In this document: positions 53,632-61,457 of the stretch, piece by piece
How the letters are laid out: every line of letters begins with the position of its first letter
Numbering within the stretch: position 1 is the first letter of the stretch
Assembly: GCF_018327705.1 (NCBI RefSeq)
Contig: NZ_BNEM01000002.1
Coordinates: 930,001-994,000 of the forward strand
From: Catellatospora sp. TT07R-123
Lineage (GTDB): Bacteria; Actinomycetota; Actinomycetes; Mycobacteriales; Micromonosporaceae
DNA length: 64,000 bases
Direction of reading: 5' to 3'
The notes under the pieces: model-generated
What the model was told of the DNA's origin: nothing
The model's database searches: none
What the model saw: the letters and a program-made list of their open reading frames with translations, nothing else
Made by a program: the position numbers and the translations under genes

Positions 53632-54312
53632 GTGGCCCCCGACCACGGCGGCACCCACCGCTGCGCGCCGCGCGTCCCGCGGGTCCGGCGCTGGTGCTGG
53701 AGCCCGCAGGTCGGCTTCCACGACCGCGCCGACCCGCAGCGCCCGGTGCGGCTGCGGGTCGGCGCCGCGCTGCTGCCCGGCGGCCGGGCCGTCAGCGCGC
53801 GACAGGCGGCCGGCCTGGGCGCGGGCGGGCCGCTGCCGCCCGTCGCGGCCGGTTTCTGCGGCCTGGACCAGTGGGTACGGTTCGACGACGCCGCCCCGTT
53901 CGCCCGGCTCGGCCACGCCGTGTCCCGCGCCAGTCCACCACCCGGCGACCACCTCGTGCGGCACGCGCTCAGCCTGATCGACCCGGACCGGATACCCCCG
54001 CCGTGGCGGGCACCGCTGGCCGCCGCGACCGCGGACGGCCCGGTCCCGGCCACGGTCGAGGCGGTGCACGCGGCCGCGTACCAGCGGCTCACCCGGTTCC
54101 ACGACGGCTGGCCGCCGCCCCGGCTCGACCGGCAGGCCTGGTGGGACTACGCCGTCACCCGGACCTGCCTGGCCCTGCGCGACCACGACTGGGCCGCGGC
54201 GGCCGCGGCGGTGGCGGACCTGTTCGGACAGGTCGGCCCGGACCCGGAGCAGGCCGTGGCGTGGCTGGACGCGATCTCCGCGCGGGCCGCCGATCAGGCC
54301 GAAACGGCCTGA
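53632..54312 (+). CDS. Unknown protein at the end of the sulfonate operon
   Basis: A 226-residue protein starting at GTG 53632, two bases after the ssuD stop, so probably co-transcribed. It is Ala/Pro/Trp-rich with no signal peptide or membrane helix; it contains blocks CGLDQWVRFDDAAPFARLGHA and YAVTRTCLALRDHDW. I do not recognise the family. Position suggests an accessory to sulfonate metabolism, but a chance neighbour is possible. Strong codon bias supports it as real. Confidence 0.6.
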   Translation: MAPDHGGTHRCAPRVPRVRRWCWSPQVGFHDRADPQRPVRLRVGAALLPGGRAVSARQAAGLGAGGPLPPVAAGFCGLDQWVRFDDAAPFARLGHAVSRASPPPGDHLVRHALSLIDPDRIPPPWRAPLAAATADGPVPATVEAVHAAAYQRLTRFHDGWPPPRLDRQAWWDYAVTRTCLALRDHDWAAAAAAVADLFGQVGPDPEQAVAWLDAISARAADQAETA

Positions 54313-54336
54313 ACAGCCCGGGGATGCCCATAGGCT
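54309..54336 (+). promoter_or_regulatory. Candidate leaderless promoter
   Basis: CTGAAC (54309-54314), a 16-bp spacer and TAGGCT (54331-54336) precede GTG 54342 by 5 nt. The geometry fits a leaderless transcript of the AI-2E-type permease, starting within the end of the previous gene. Confidence 0.35.
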
Positions 54337-54341
54337 GGCCC

Positions 54342-55460
54342 GTGACAGGCGCCCGCTACGGGGAACGGAGCGTCGGGATTGTGGCGGACAGGCGGCGGGT
54401 CGACAGGCGCGAGGTGTTCGGCTGGGCGGTCGCCGCGGCATGCGGCGTCACCCTGGTCGGCCTGCTGCTGTCAGCGGTGTGGGCGGTCCGCGGGATCCTG
54501 GTGCTCGTGCTGGTGTCGCTGTTCGTCGCGGTCAGCCTCGACCCGGCCGTACGCTGGCTGGTCGCCCACCGCGTCCGGCGCCCGTACGCCGTCGTCCTGA
54601 TCCTGTTCGCCGCCCTGGTCCTGGTCGGGCTGCTCTGCGCGGGCATCGGGCCGCCGCTGGTGCACCAGGCCGGGCAGCTGTCGGACGGCCTGCCCGGCTA
54701 CATCGCCGACCTCGCCGAGCGGTCCCGGGCGTTCCGGCGCCTCAGCGCCCGCTACGGGCTCGGCGACCGGCTCAACGAGCTGGCCGCCTCGGTGCCCGAG
54801 CGGGTCGGCACCGGACTGCTCAGCCTGTTCCGGACGTTCCTCGGCACGCTCGCGGTGGCGCTGACCGTGCTGGTGCTCTCGCTGTACTTCCTGGCCGACC
54901 TGCCCCGCCTGCGCCGTCAGGTCCAGCTGCTGGCGCCGCTGCGGCACCGTGAGCGGGTCCGCCGCGTCGTCGACGTGAGCGTCGACAAGGTCGGCTCCTA
55001 CATGATCGGCAACCTGCTGATCTCCCTCATCGCCGGCGTCACCGCGTACGCCGGGCTCGCGCTGCTGCACATCCCGTTCGCGCTGCCCCTGGCGCTGATC
55101 GTCGCCGTCACCGACCTCATCCCGCTGGTCGGGGCGACGCTGGGCACCGCGGTATGCGGGATCGTCGCGGCGATCGCGTCCGGACTGTGGCCCGCCGCGA
55201 TCGGGATCGTGCTGTGGCTGCTGGTCTACCAGCAGATCGAGAACTACCTGATCGTCCCGAGGGTGATGCGGCGCAGCCTCGACATGCCCGCCCTGGCCGT
55301 GCTGCTGGCCAGCCTGCTCGGCGCCGGGCTGCTGGGCCTGATCGGCGCGCTGATGGCCATCCCGATCGCCGCCACGGTCAAGGCCGTCGCCACCGAACTG
55401 CGGAGCATGCCGGACAGCCCGCCGCCCCCCGACGACGGCCAGGCCCCACCCGCGCCGTGA
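54342..55460 (+). CDS. AI-2E/PerM-family membrane transporter
   Basis: A protein of about 372 residues with seven to eight hydrophobic segments in the AI-2E exporter-like order: paired helices at the N-terminus (VFGWAVAAACGVTLVGLLL; GILVLVLVSLFVAVSLDP), a soluble middle (LSDGLPGYIADLAERSRAF), then a C-terminal bundle with VTDLIPLVGATLG, YQQIENYLIVPRVM and LLGLIGALMAIPIAA. The family includes autoinducer-2 exporters and Na+/H+ antiporters; the substrate is unknown. GTG 54342 is preferred (leaderless), with GTG 54381 (GGAG 10 nt upstream) as an alternative. Confidence 0.82.
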   Translation: MTGARYGERSVGIVADRRRVDRREVFGWAVAAACGVTLVGLLLSAVWAVRGILVLVLVSLFVAVSLDPAVRWLVAHRVRRPYAVVLILFAALVLVGLLCAGIGPPLVHQAGQLSDGLPGYIADLAERSRAFRRLSARYGLGDRLNELAASVPERVGTGLLSLFRTFLGTLAVALTVLVLSLYFLADLPRLRRQVQLLAPLRHRERVRRVVDVSVDKVGSYMIGNLLISLIAGVTAYAGLALLHIPFALPLALIVAVTDLIPLVGATLGTAVCGIVAAIASGLWPAAIGIVLWLLVYQQIENYLIVPRVMRRSLDMPALAVLLASLLGAGLLGLIGALMAIPIAATVKAVATELRSMPDSPPPPDDGQAPPAP

Positions 55461-55487
55461 CATCTACGTGCGGCCCTCTCCGTGGTG

Positions 55488-55510
55488 GTGCAGTTTCGGG
55501 GAAACTGCAC
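55488..55510. terminator. Hairpin between convergent genes
   Basis: GTGCAGTTTC and GAAACTGCAC form a perfect 10-bp stem with a GGG loop in the gap between the AI-2E-type gene and the peptide cluster. A related half, GAAACTGC, recurs about 40 bp downstream. Confidence 0.65.
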
Positions 55511-55597
55511 GAAAGCAGCACAGGATTCCAGCACTTTGCCCGAAACTGCGGCATCCCGCCGCCGATGGGGCGCGCCCGGCAGCAGCGTTGACGCCGG

Positions 55598-56059
55598 TCA
55601 CGGGTGGGAGGCGTGCTCCGACGTCTCGGGTGGCAGCATCCGCACCACGAAACCCACGATCCGGTCGGCGGGGATCAGCCCCCACTGCTTGCTGTCCTCG
55701 CTGCGCGGATGGTCGCCGAGCACCGCGACGCGGCCCGGCGGGACCACGAAGTCGCGGTCCCATCCCTGCGCGGCGCTGATGACCGCGGGCACCCGGTCGC
55801 CGGGGCGCCCGACCAGCCGTTTGATCCGGATCGGGCGTATGGCCGCCTCGTAGGCCGTCTCCGGCGCCCGGACCACCACCAGGTCGCGGGCGGCGCTGAT
55901 CCGGCCCGGCCGCCGCCACACCACCACCCGGTCACCCTCGTGCAGGGCGGGGGTCATGCTCCCGCCGCGGACGGTCACCACCAGGACCCGCCGCCACAGC
56001 GCCAGCAGCGCCGCGACGAGCACCACGACCGCGGCGGCGGCGATCGCCGGCCCGGTCAT
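55598..56059 (-). CDS. S26-family signal peptidase of the peptide cluster
   Basis: A 153-residue S26 peptidase: an N-terminal membrane helix (IAAAAVVVLVAALLALW), RGGSMTPALHEGD with nucleophile Ser34, IKRLVGRPGD with general base Lys80, and LGDHPRSEDSKQWGLI near the end. It is shorter than housekeeping LepB. Its ATG overlaps the ABC exporter stop (ATGA), so it is translated with the exporter and likely removes the leader of the cysteine-rich peptide at an AxA site. Confidence 0.85.
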   Translation of the reverse strand: MTGPAIAAAAVVVLVAALLALWRRVLVVTVRGGSMTPALHEGDRVVVWRRPGRISAARDLVVVRAPETAYEAAIRPIRIKRLVGRPGDRVPAVISAAQGWDRDFVVPPGRVAVLGDHPRSEDSKQWGLIPADRIVGFVVRMLPPETSEHASHP

Positions 56060-57921
56060 GAGACCAGCTCCTGGTATCCCTCAGCCTGGCGCTGGTACAT
56101 CTGCGCATAGTGGCCCCGGGCGGCGACGAGTTCGTCGTGCGAACCGGACTCCACGACCTGGCCGCCGTCGAGCACCACGACGTGGTCGGCGGCCCGGATG
56201 GCGCTCAGCCGGTGCGAGATGAGCAGGCTGGTCCGCCCCAGCCGGTGCGTCCGCAGAGTCTCGTGCACCCGGAACTCGGCGTTGGCGTCCAGCCCCGAGC
56301 TGGGCTCGTCCATGATCAGCAGGTCGGCGTCGCCGCGCATCAGCGAGCGCGCCAGCGCCACCCGCTGCCATTGGCCGCCCGACAGGGTGCTGCCCACGCC
56401 GGACCGGTCCTGCTCGTCGGCGTAGAAGATCCGGCTCAGCAGCGTGTCGTAGCCCTGGGGCAGGCCGGCGAGGAAGCCGTCCGCCTCGGCGAGGTCGGCC
56501 GCGCGCCGCACCCGGTCAGCGGAGTCCAGCGCGGGAAGGTCGCCCAGCCCGATGTTCTCCCGCACGGTCAGGTCGTAGCGGACGAAGTCCTGGAACACCG
56601 CCGCGACCCGCGCGCGCAGCTCGTCGGTGCGCAGCGTACGCACGTCGACGCCGTCCCACAGGATCTGGCCCCGCTGCGGGTCGTAGAAGCGGCACAGCAG
56701 CTTGACCAGCGTGCTCTTGCCCGCACCGTTCTCACCGACGAGGCCGACCGACTCGCCGTGGCGCAGGGTGAGGCTGACGCCGCGCAGCACCCACGGCCCG
56801 TCCTCGTCGTAGCGGAACCACACGTCGCGGAACTCGACGCCCTGCCGCAGCGGCGGCGCGGGCAGCTCGCCGGCGGGCAGGTCGCCCGCCATGCTGAGCA
56901 GGTCCTGATAGGCGCCGTAGGTGAGCAGCGCCCCGTAGGACATGCCGAGGTCGCCGACCATGGACAGCAGGCACGCCTGGACACCGGCCAGCGCTGCCAG
57001 CAGCAGCACGACGTCGCCGACGGACAGGTCCCCCGCCGCGGCCCGGCTGACGGCCAGGATCAGACCCGCCGCCGTCACGAGCTGGCCGAGCAGGCCGAGC
57101 AGCGTGCGGGCCGTGGTCAGGCGCCGGTCCAGCGCCGCCTCGGCCCGGTCGGTCGCGGTCAGGGTGGCGACGAGCTTGTCGTACAGGAAACCGCCGATGC
57201 CGAACAGGCGCACCTCCTTGGCGGCGTCCGGCTCGGTCAGCAGCGTCTCGTAGAAGTGCCTGCGCCGCAGCGTATGCGAGATCGTCGACTCAAGCTGCGC
57301 GTTGGCCCGCGCCAGCCGCACCTCGGCCACGATCGCGGGCAGCGCCGCGACCACGACCAGGGCCAGGATCGGCGGCCACAGCGCCCAGACGGCGACGGCG
57401 AAGCCGATCGACTGCACGGCCGCCCGCGCCAGGCGCGGCCCGGCCCCGGCGATCTGCTGCGGGGCGAACCCGCCGGACTGCTGCGCCATCCGCAGCTGGT
57501 CGTGCAGCCGCGGGTCCTCGAACCGGCCCAGCCCGATGAAGGTGTTGACCTTGGCGAACAGCCGCCGCTGCACGTCGGTGGCGATCCGGCGCCGCAGCTC
57601 GTGGTCGACGAACCCCGAGAGCTGCTGGACCAGCACCATGGCGGCGCCGCCGACCACGACCGCCGCCAGCGGCGGCCAGATCGCCCGGCTCGGCCAGGCC
57701 AGGCCGTCGAGCAGCTGCTTGGTGTAGAACGCGACGGCGACCGGCAGGAGCCCGCCGACGAGGTTCAGCGCGAGCGCGGTGAGCAGCAGCCGGGGCGCGG
57801 CCCGCCAGCACTGGCGGGCCGCCTGGCCGAGCCGCCGCGCCATGGCGCGGGCCGGCGCACCCGACCGCGCGCCGTCCTCCACGCGGACGGTCTGCACCCG
57901 CGTGACCTCTACCGCGCTCAT
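56056..57921 (-). CDS. ABC-type peptide exporter (fused permease and ATPase)
   Basis: A 621-residue half-transporter: six-helix membrane domain (about 40-330) followed by an ATPase with GENGAGKST (Walker A), TLSGGQWQRVALARSL (signature) and LLIMDEPSSGLD (Walker B). There is no N-terminal C39 peptidase domain; cleavage is apparently delegated to the S26 enzyme encoded next. The start overlaps the thioredoxin-like gene's stop by 4 bp. Export of the cysteine-rich peptide 1.1 kb upstream is inferred from the operon. Confidence 0.87.
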   Translation of the reverse strand: MSAVEVTRVQTVRVEDGARSGAPARAMARRLGQAARQCWRAAPRLLLTALALNLVGGLLPVAVAFYTKQLLDGLAWPSRAIWPPLAAVVVGGAAMVLVQQLSGFVDHELRRRIATDVQRRLFAKVNTFIGLGRFEDPRLHDQLRMAQQSGGFAPQQIAGAGPRLARAAVQSIGFAVAVWALWPPILALVVVAALPAIVAEVRLARANAQLESTISHTLRRRHFYETLLTEPDAAKEVRLFGIGGFLYDKLVATLTATDRAEAALDRRLTTARTLLGLLGQLVTAAGLILAVSRAAAGDLSVGDVVLLLAALAGVQACLLSMVGDLGMSYGALLTYGAYQDLLSMAGDLPAGELPAPPLRQGVEFRDVWFRYDEDGPWVLRGVSLTLRHGESVGLVGENGAGKSTLVKLLCRFYDPQRGQILWDGVDVRTLRTDELRARVAAVFQDFVRYDLTVRENIGLGDLPALDSADRVRRAADLAEADGFLAGLPQGYDTLLSRIFYADEQDRSGVGSTLSGGQWQRVALARSLMRGDADLLIMDEPSSGLDANAEFRVHETLRTHRLGRTSLLISHRLSAIRAADHVVVLDGGQVVESGSHDELVAARGHYAQMYQRQAEGYQELVS

Positions 57922-58451
57922 GCGTGCGCGAGGTGCTTGATTCCCACGGCGTCGATGCTCGTAGCCGCGACGGACCCGCCCTCGAACCGCAGCACGGTCG
58001 GGAAGGCGGCCACCTTGAACGCCTGCATCAGCTCCGTGTCGCCGTCGTGGATGAGGTGGACCTGGCAGCCCTGCAGCCGTTCCAGGGTCTCGTCCAGGTC
58101 GTCGCCGCGGTGCACCCGCACCATCGCGACCGCCCGGCCCCCGTACGTGAGCAGCTGCTGTGCCGCGGTCGCGAAGTCGGGCATCGCCTCGTGGCAGGGC
58201 GCGCAGGTCGGCGTGAAGAACCCGATCAGCGTGGGCGACTTCTGCAACTGCTCGCGGGCGACGAGCCCGCCGTCGAGCGTCTCGATCGGCGCGAACTCCG
58301 GCAGCCGGTCGCCGACCAGCAACTCCGGGCGGCTCTGCCCGCCCGTGGCCTTCACCTCGCGCACGATGGCACTCAGGCGAAGCACCAGGGCCAGGTTCAC
58401 GGCGCACATGGCGGCCAGCACGGCCACCGCCACCGTCAGGACGGTCAGCAT
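57918..58451 (-). CDS. Membrane-anchored thioredoxin-like (TlpA/ResA-type) protein
   Basis: A 177-residue protein with an N-terminal membrane helix (VLTVAVAVLAAMCAVNLALVL) and an extracytoplasmic thioredoxin fold: FFTPTCAPCHEAMPDFA carries the CxxC pair Cys83 and Cys86, and AFPTVLRF the cis-Pro. It acts in thiol-disulfide exchange outside the membrane. With the MauE-like protein encoded one base upstream it probably oxidises or isomerises the nine-cysteine peptide. Confidence 0.87.
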   Translation of the reverse strand: MLTVLTVAVAVLAAMCAVNLALVLRLSAIVREVKATGGQSRPELLVGDRLPEFAPIETLDGGLVAREQLQKSPTLIGFFTPTCAPCHEAMPDFATAAQQLLTYGGRAVAMVRVHRGDDLDETLERLQGCQVHLIHDGDTELMQAFKVAAFPTVLRFEGGSVAATSIDAVGIKHLAHA

Positions 58452-58452
58452 G

Positions 58453-58995
58453 TCAGACTTCCTTCGTCGTCGTGAACAGGAATCGCAGGTCGTCCCAGCG
58501 CACCACGGGCAGCGCCAGGCTCACGCCGACGGCGACCGCGAAAGCCGCCGCGGCCAGTTCGGCGACCGAGCCGGACGCCGTCAGGTCGACCGGTCCGGCG
58601 GCCAGGCCGAGCGCGGCGGCCAGCGCCAGGGTGAGGTTGCGGACCGCATGGTCGGCCCGCAGAAGTCCGCCGGATGCCCCGAAGCAGCGGCAGTACGCCG
58701 TGGTGCCGCGCCTCAGCACCAGGCCGATGACGGCACTGAACGCCACCAGCAGCAGCCCGGACAGGACGAGCCCGGCCCCGGCGGTCGGCGGCCACAGCAG
58801 CAGTCCCGTGGCGGCCACCTCGGCGGCGGCCACCAGCAGGCCCAGCGGCGCCGCCAGCGCCCGCGGCACCAAGCCGAGCTCCCGCAGGGAGGCCGTGAAC
58901 GCGCGCAGCGCGGACGGCCGGCGCAGCTTCGAGTACGCCGCGGTCGCGAACACCACCGCCAGCGCGGCGTGCAGAGTGATCAGGACGAGGTTCAC
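58453..58995 (-). CDS. MauE/DoxX-like redox membrane protein
   Basis: A 180-residue membrane protein with four to five hydrophobic segments. TAAYSKLRRPSALRAF near the start and YCRCFGASGG in the middle are typical of MauE-type proteins, which support disulfide formation (VKOR/DsbB-like role) in amine dehydrogenase and peptide systems. GTG 58995 has AAGGAG upstream. It is separated from the precursor gene by a strong hairpin and is followed one base later by the thioredoxin-like gene. Confidence 0.82.
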   Translation of the reverse strand: MNLVLITLHAALAVVFATAAYSKLRRPSALRAFTASLRELGLVPRALAAPLGLLVAAAEVAATGLLLWPPTAGAGLVLSGLLLVAFSAVIGLVLRRGTTAYCRCFGASGGLLRADHAVRNLTLALAAALGLAAGPVDLTASGSVAELAAAAFAVAVGVSLALPVVRWDDLRFLFTTTKEV

Positions 58996-59021
58996 CGTCG
59001 CTCCTTAGCGGATCGCCGAAG

Positions 59022-59054
59022 GCGGCCGGGCGCCGCTGTGCAGCGCCCGGCCGC
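59022..59054 (-). terminator. Hairpin between precursor and MauE-like genes
   Basis: Perfect 12-bp arms (GCGGCCGGGCGC at 59022-59033 and its complement at 59043-59054) with a 9-nt loop follow the precursor stop. Partial termination here would give much more precursor mRNA than processing-enzyme mRNA, a common arrangement in peptide clusters. Confidence 0.7.
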
Positions 59055-59060
59055 GGTGAC

Positions 59061-59279
59061 TCAGCAGTACGAGGCGTCGGCCGCCACGCACCGGCAGCCG
59101 CCCCAGGCGCCACAGCTGGTGGTGCAGTTGCCCGAGGTGGAGCAGGTGCGGTAGCAGGTCTGGACGTAGACGCCGTTGTAGCACTCGACCCGCTTCTGCT
59201 GGTACGGGTCCGGCGGGCAGCCGGCGGCGGCGTCGGCCTTGGCGGCCAGCCCGAGGACCCGGTCAAGCAGCTTCGTCAT
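59061..59279 (-). CDS. Cysteine-rich secreted peptide precursor
   Basis: A 72-residue peptide. A leader of about 19 residues (MTKLLDRVLGLAAKADAAA) ends in Ala-rich AxA sites, and the C-terminal 53 residues hold nine cysteines (positions 21, 33, 42, 46, 52, 56, 62, 64, 72) spaced by Thr/Ser/Gly. The leader is not a classical Sec signal (no long hydrophobic core), which fits export through the cluster's ABC transporter and cleavage by the cluster's S26 peptidase. The core is likely a disulfide-bonded extracellular peptide, perhaps antimicrobial or signalling; an odd Cys number suggests one free or lipid/dimer-forming Cys. GGGAGG precedes the ATG, giving strong translation. I know no family match. 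Confidence 0.72.
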   Translation of the reverse strand: MTKLLDRVLGLAAKADAAAGCPPDPYQQKRVECYNGVYVQTCYRTCSTSGNCTTSCGAWGGCRCVAADASYC

Positions 59280-59364
59280 GCTTGCCTCCCTTTCATCGAC
59301 AGAGACATCCGTGGTGAAACTCCGGCTGGAGCAGCACCACAGCGTCCATCGTGCGGGCCGACGC

Positions 59365-59392
59365 TCCACACCGGATTCACATATGCTTCACA
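59365..59392. promoter_or_regulatory. SARP-type direct repeats, 11-bp spacing
   Basis: TCCACA (59365), TTCACA (59376) and TTCACA (59387) repeat with an 11-bp period in the divergent gap between the precursor peptide and the SARP gene. SARP regulators bind direct heptamer repeats spaced by one helical turn, so this is a good candidate target of the adjacent SARP. Confidence 0.6.
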
Positions 59393-59415
59393 CGCACACA
59401 TCCACGGGGGGATAG

Positions 59416-60639
59416 ATGCAGATACAAATATTGGGTCGCGTCGTCGTCCTGTCAGGATGGTCGACCCATCGCGTCGACCGAGCCCAGACCCGGGGCATCC
59501 TGGCCCTGCTCGCACTCAACACCGGCCGGGTGGTCACCCACGACGGCATCGCCGAGGCCATGTGGGGCGACACCCCGCCGCGGCGGGCCCGGTCGCGGAT
59601 ACACACCGCGGTCTCCGACATCCGCCGCTGCTTCCAGGACATCGGCCTCACCGACCCCATCACCAGCGACCGCTACGGCTACCTGCTGGACGCTCCGCGC
59701 GAATGCCTGGACGCCCACCGCATGGACGAGGAGCTGCGCCGGGCCCGGCGGCTGCTCGCCGAGGGCGACCACGCCGCCGCCGAGGAGTGCCTGCGCGGCG
59801 CGCTCGGCCTGTGCCGGGGCGGCCCGCTGGCCGACGCCGCCGGTGCCTTCGTCGACCCGACCCGCGTGGCCCTGGAGGAGCAGCGCCTGTGCGCGGTCGA
59901 GGACCTGGCCGTGGCCCGGCTGGCGCTGCGCCGCTACGACGAGGTCGTCGGCGAGCTGCTCCCGCTGACCGAGCTGCATCCGTTCCGGGAGCGGATGCGC
60001 GGCTGCCTCATGGTGGCGCTGCACCGCTCGGGCCGCCAGGCCCAGGCGCTCCAGGTGTTCCGGGAGTACCGGGTGCGGCTGGCCGAGCGGGACGGCCTGG
60101 ATCCCGGCCGTGAGCTCACCGAACTCGCCGACGCCATCGTGCAGGACCGCGAGCTCGGCTGGGACGGGGCCCTGCCGGACGAGCGCCGCCCCACGGGCAC
60201 CCCGCGCCTCAGCGCCGTGGCGCGCGGGCACGGCGACGGCGTCGGCATGGCGCTGCGGCATGGTCCGCCGCCTGAGGCGACCGCCGCACCGAGGCCGGAC
60301 CGCCGAGGCCGGCTGGCGGCCATCGCGGTGCCGCGCCGGGTCCGGCGTGAGGCGGTCACCGCGCCGGTCAGCCCTGCTCCCCCGCCCCGCCAGCCCGGAC
60401 GCCTGCCGCAGGGCATGCTGTCGGGCAAGCGCGACGAGGCGGACCTGCCGTGCCCTCCGCACGGGCTGCCCCGATACCGGTTGCTGACCGGGCCTGGCGA
60501 CGCGACGTTCTGCCGCCGCGTCAGCGAGGCCCTCGACCTCGGGTACCGGCTGCACGGCGGCGCCTCGGTCGCCTTCGACGGTGAGAAGATGATCGCCGTC
60601 CAGGCGGTCGTCTGGCCGGGGACCGTCCCGGGGATCTGA
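59416..60639 (+). CDS. SARP-type regulator with C-terminal DUF1737 domain
   Basis: A 407-residue regulator. Residues 1-92 are an OmpR-like winged helix (MQIQILGRVVVL, HTAVSDIRRCFQD). Residues about 95-245 are the BTAD helical domain (ECLRGALGLCRGGPLAD, RERMRGCLMVALHRSGRQAQAL, LAERDGLDPGREL). A Pro/Arg-rich linker of about 100 residues leads to a DUF1737-like domain (about 350-400: YRLLTGPGDATFCRRVSEAL, then VAFDGEKMIAVQAVVWP). SARPs activate biosynthetic or peptide clusters; the fused domain is unusual and may be a small-ligand or contact module. GGGGGGATAG precedes the ATG. It is divergent from the cysteine-rich precursor gene and is its probable activator. Confidence 0.85.
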   Translation: MQIQILGRVVVLSGWSTHRVDRAQTRGILALLALNTGRVVTHDGIAEAMWGDTPPRRARSRIHTAVSDIRRCFQDIGLTDPITSDRYGYLLDAPRECLDAHRMDEELRRARRLLAEGDHAAAEECLRGALGLCRGGPLADAAGAFVDPTRVALEEQRLCAVEDLAVARLALRRYDEVVGELLPLTELHPFRERMRGCLMVALHRSGRQAQALQVFREYRVRLAERDGLDPGRELTELADAIVQDRELGWDGALPDERRPTGTPRLSAVARGHGDGVGMALRHGPPPEATAAPRPDRRGRLAAIAVPRRVRREAVTAPVSPAPPPRQPGRLPQGMLSGKRDEADLPCPPHGLPRYRLLTGPGDATFCRRVSEALDLGYRLHGGASVAFDGEKMIAVQAVVWPGTVPGI

Positions 60640-60671
60640 CCGACCGGCAGCGTTCCAGAGAGGACCGACAG

Positions 60672-61448
60672 ATGGAGCAGGATGAGCGGGCACGTCACGC
60701 GTCGTCGTTCGGCGCGGCGGCCACCGCGTACGCCGAGCACCGCCCCGACTACGCGCAGGCCGCCGTACGCTGGGCGCTCGAACCCGCGCCGGGCCTGCGC
60801 GTGCTCGACCTCGGCGCCGGGACCGGCAAGCTGACCGCCGTGCTGGCCGCGCTGGGCGCCGACGTCGTCGCGGTCGAGCCCGACCCGGCGATGCTGGCCG
60901 AACTGCGCCGCACCCTGCCGGAGGTCCGTGCCCTGCCGGGCAGCGCCGAGGCGATCGCGCTGCCGGACGCCTCGGTCGACGCCGTGCTGGCCGGCAACGC
61001 CATGCACTGGTTCGACATGGCCGCCGCCGGGCCGGAGATCGCCCGGGTGCTCGCCCCCGGCGGCGTCCTCGCCGGGCTGTGGAACGTGCTCGACGACCGG
61101 GTCGACTGGGTCGCCGGGCTCGCCCGGGTCGGCGGCAGCGCGGCGATCGGCCCGCGCGACACGCTCGGCGACTGGCGTGCCGCCACGGCGGGCATGCACC
61201 TGCCGAAGACCGGCGCCGCCCGGTTCGGGTCGCCGGAGCAGGCCGAGTTCCCGCACGGGCAGCGCCGCACCGCGGACTCGCTCGTCGCGACCCTCGCGAC
61301 GCGCGCGGGCATGCTGGTCATGCCGCAGCCGCAGCGGCAGGCCGCGCTCGACCGGATCCGTGCGGTGCTCGCGAGCCGGCCGGAGACCGCCGACGGCGAG
61401 TTCACCCTCCCGATGCTGACCGGCGTGCTGCGGGTGCGGCGGCGGTGA
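60672..61448 (+). CDS. Class I SAM-dependent methyltransferase
   Basis: A 258-residue methyltransferase of the Methyltransf_11 type: VLDLGAGTGKLT (SAM motif I), VVAVEPDPAML (motif II acidic), AIALPDASVDAVLAGNAMHWFD and RVLAPGGVLAGLWN (motif post III). An N-terminal SFGAAATAYAEHRPDY matches the group's start. The substrate is unknown. AGAGAGGACC precedes the ATG. It ends 9 bp before the stop of the convergent alcohol dehydrogenase. Confidence 0.88.
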   Translation: MEQDERARHASSFGAAATAYAEHRPDYAQAAVRWALEPAPGLRVLDLGAGTGKLTAVLAALGADVVAVEPDPAMLAELRRTLPEVRALPGSAEAIALPDASVDAVLAGNAMHWFDMAAAGPEIARVLAPGGVLAGLWNVLDDRVDWVAGLARVGGSAAIGPRDTLGDWRAATAGMHLPKTGAARFGSPEQAEFPHGQRRTADSLVATLATRAGMLVMPQPQRQAALDRIRAVLASRPETADGEFTLPMLTGVLRVRRR

Positions 61449-61457
61449 GCGGCGCCG

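Noticed and set aside
56110-59154. 1014-residue plus-strand ORF across the peptide cluster
   Set aside because: Spans several minus-strand genes with clear motifs and ribosome binding sites; its composition is typical of a shadow frame.
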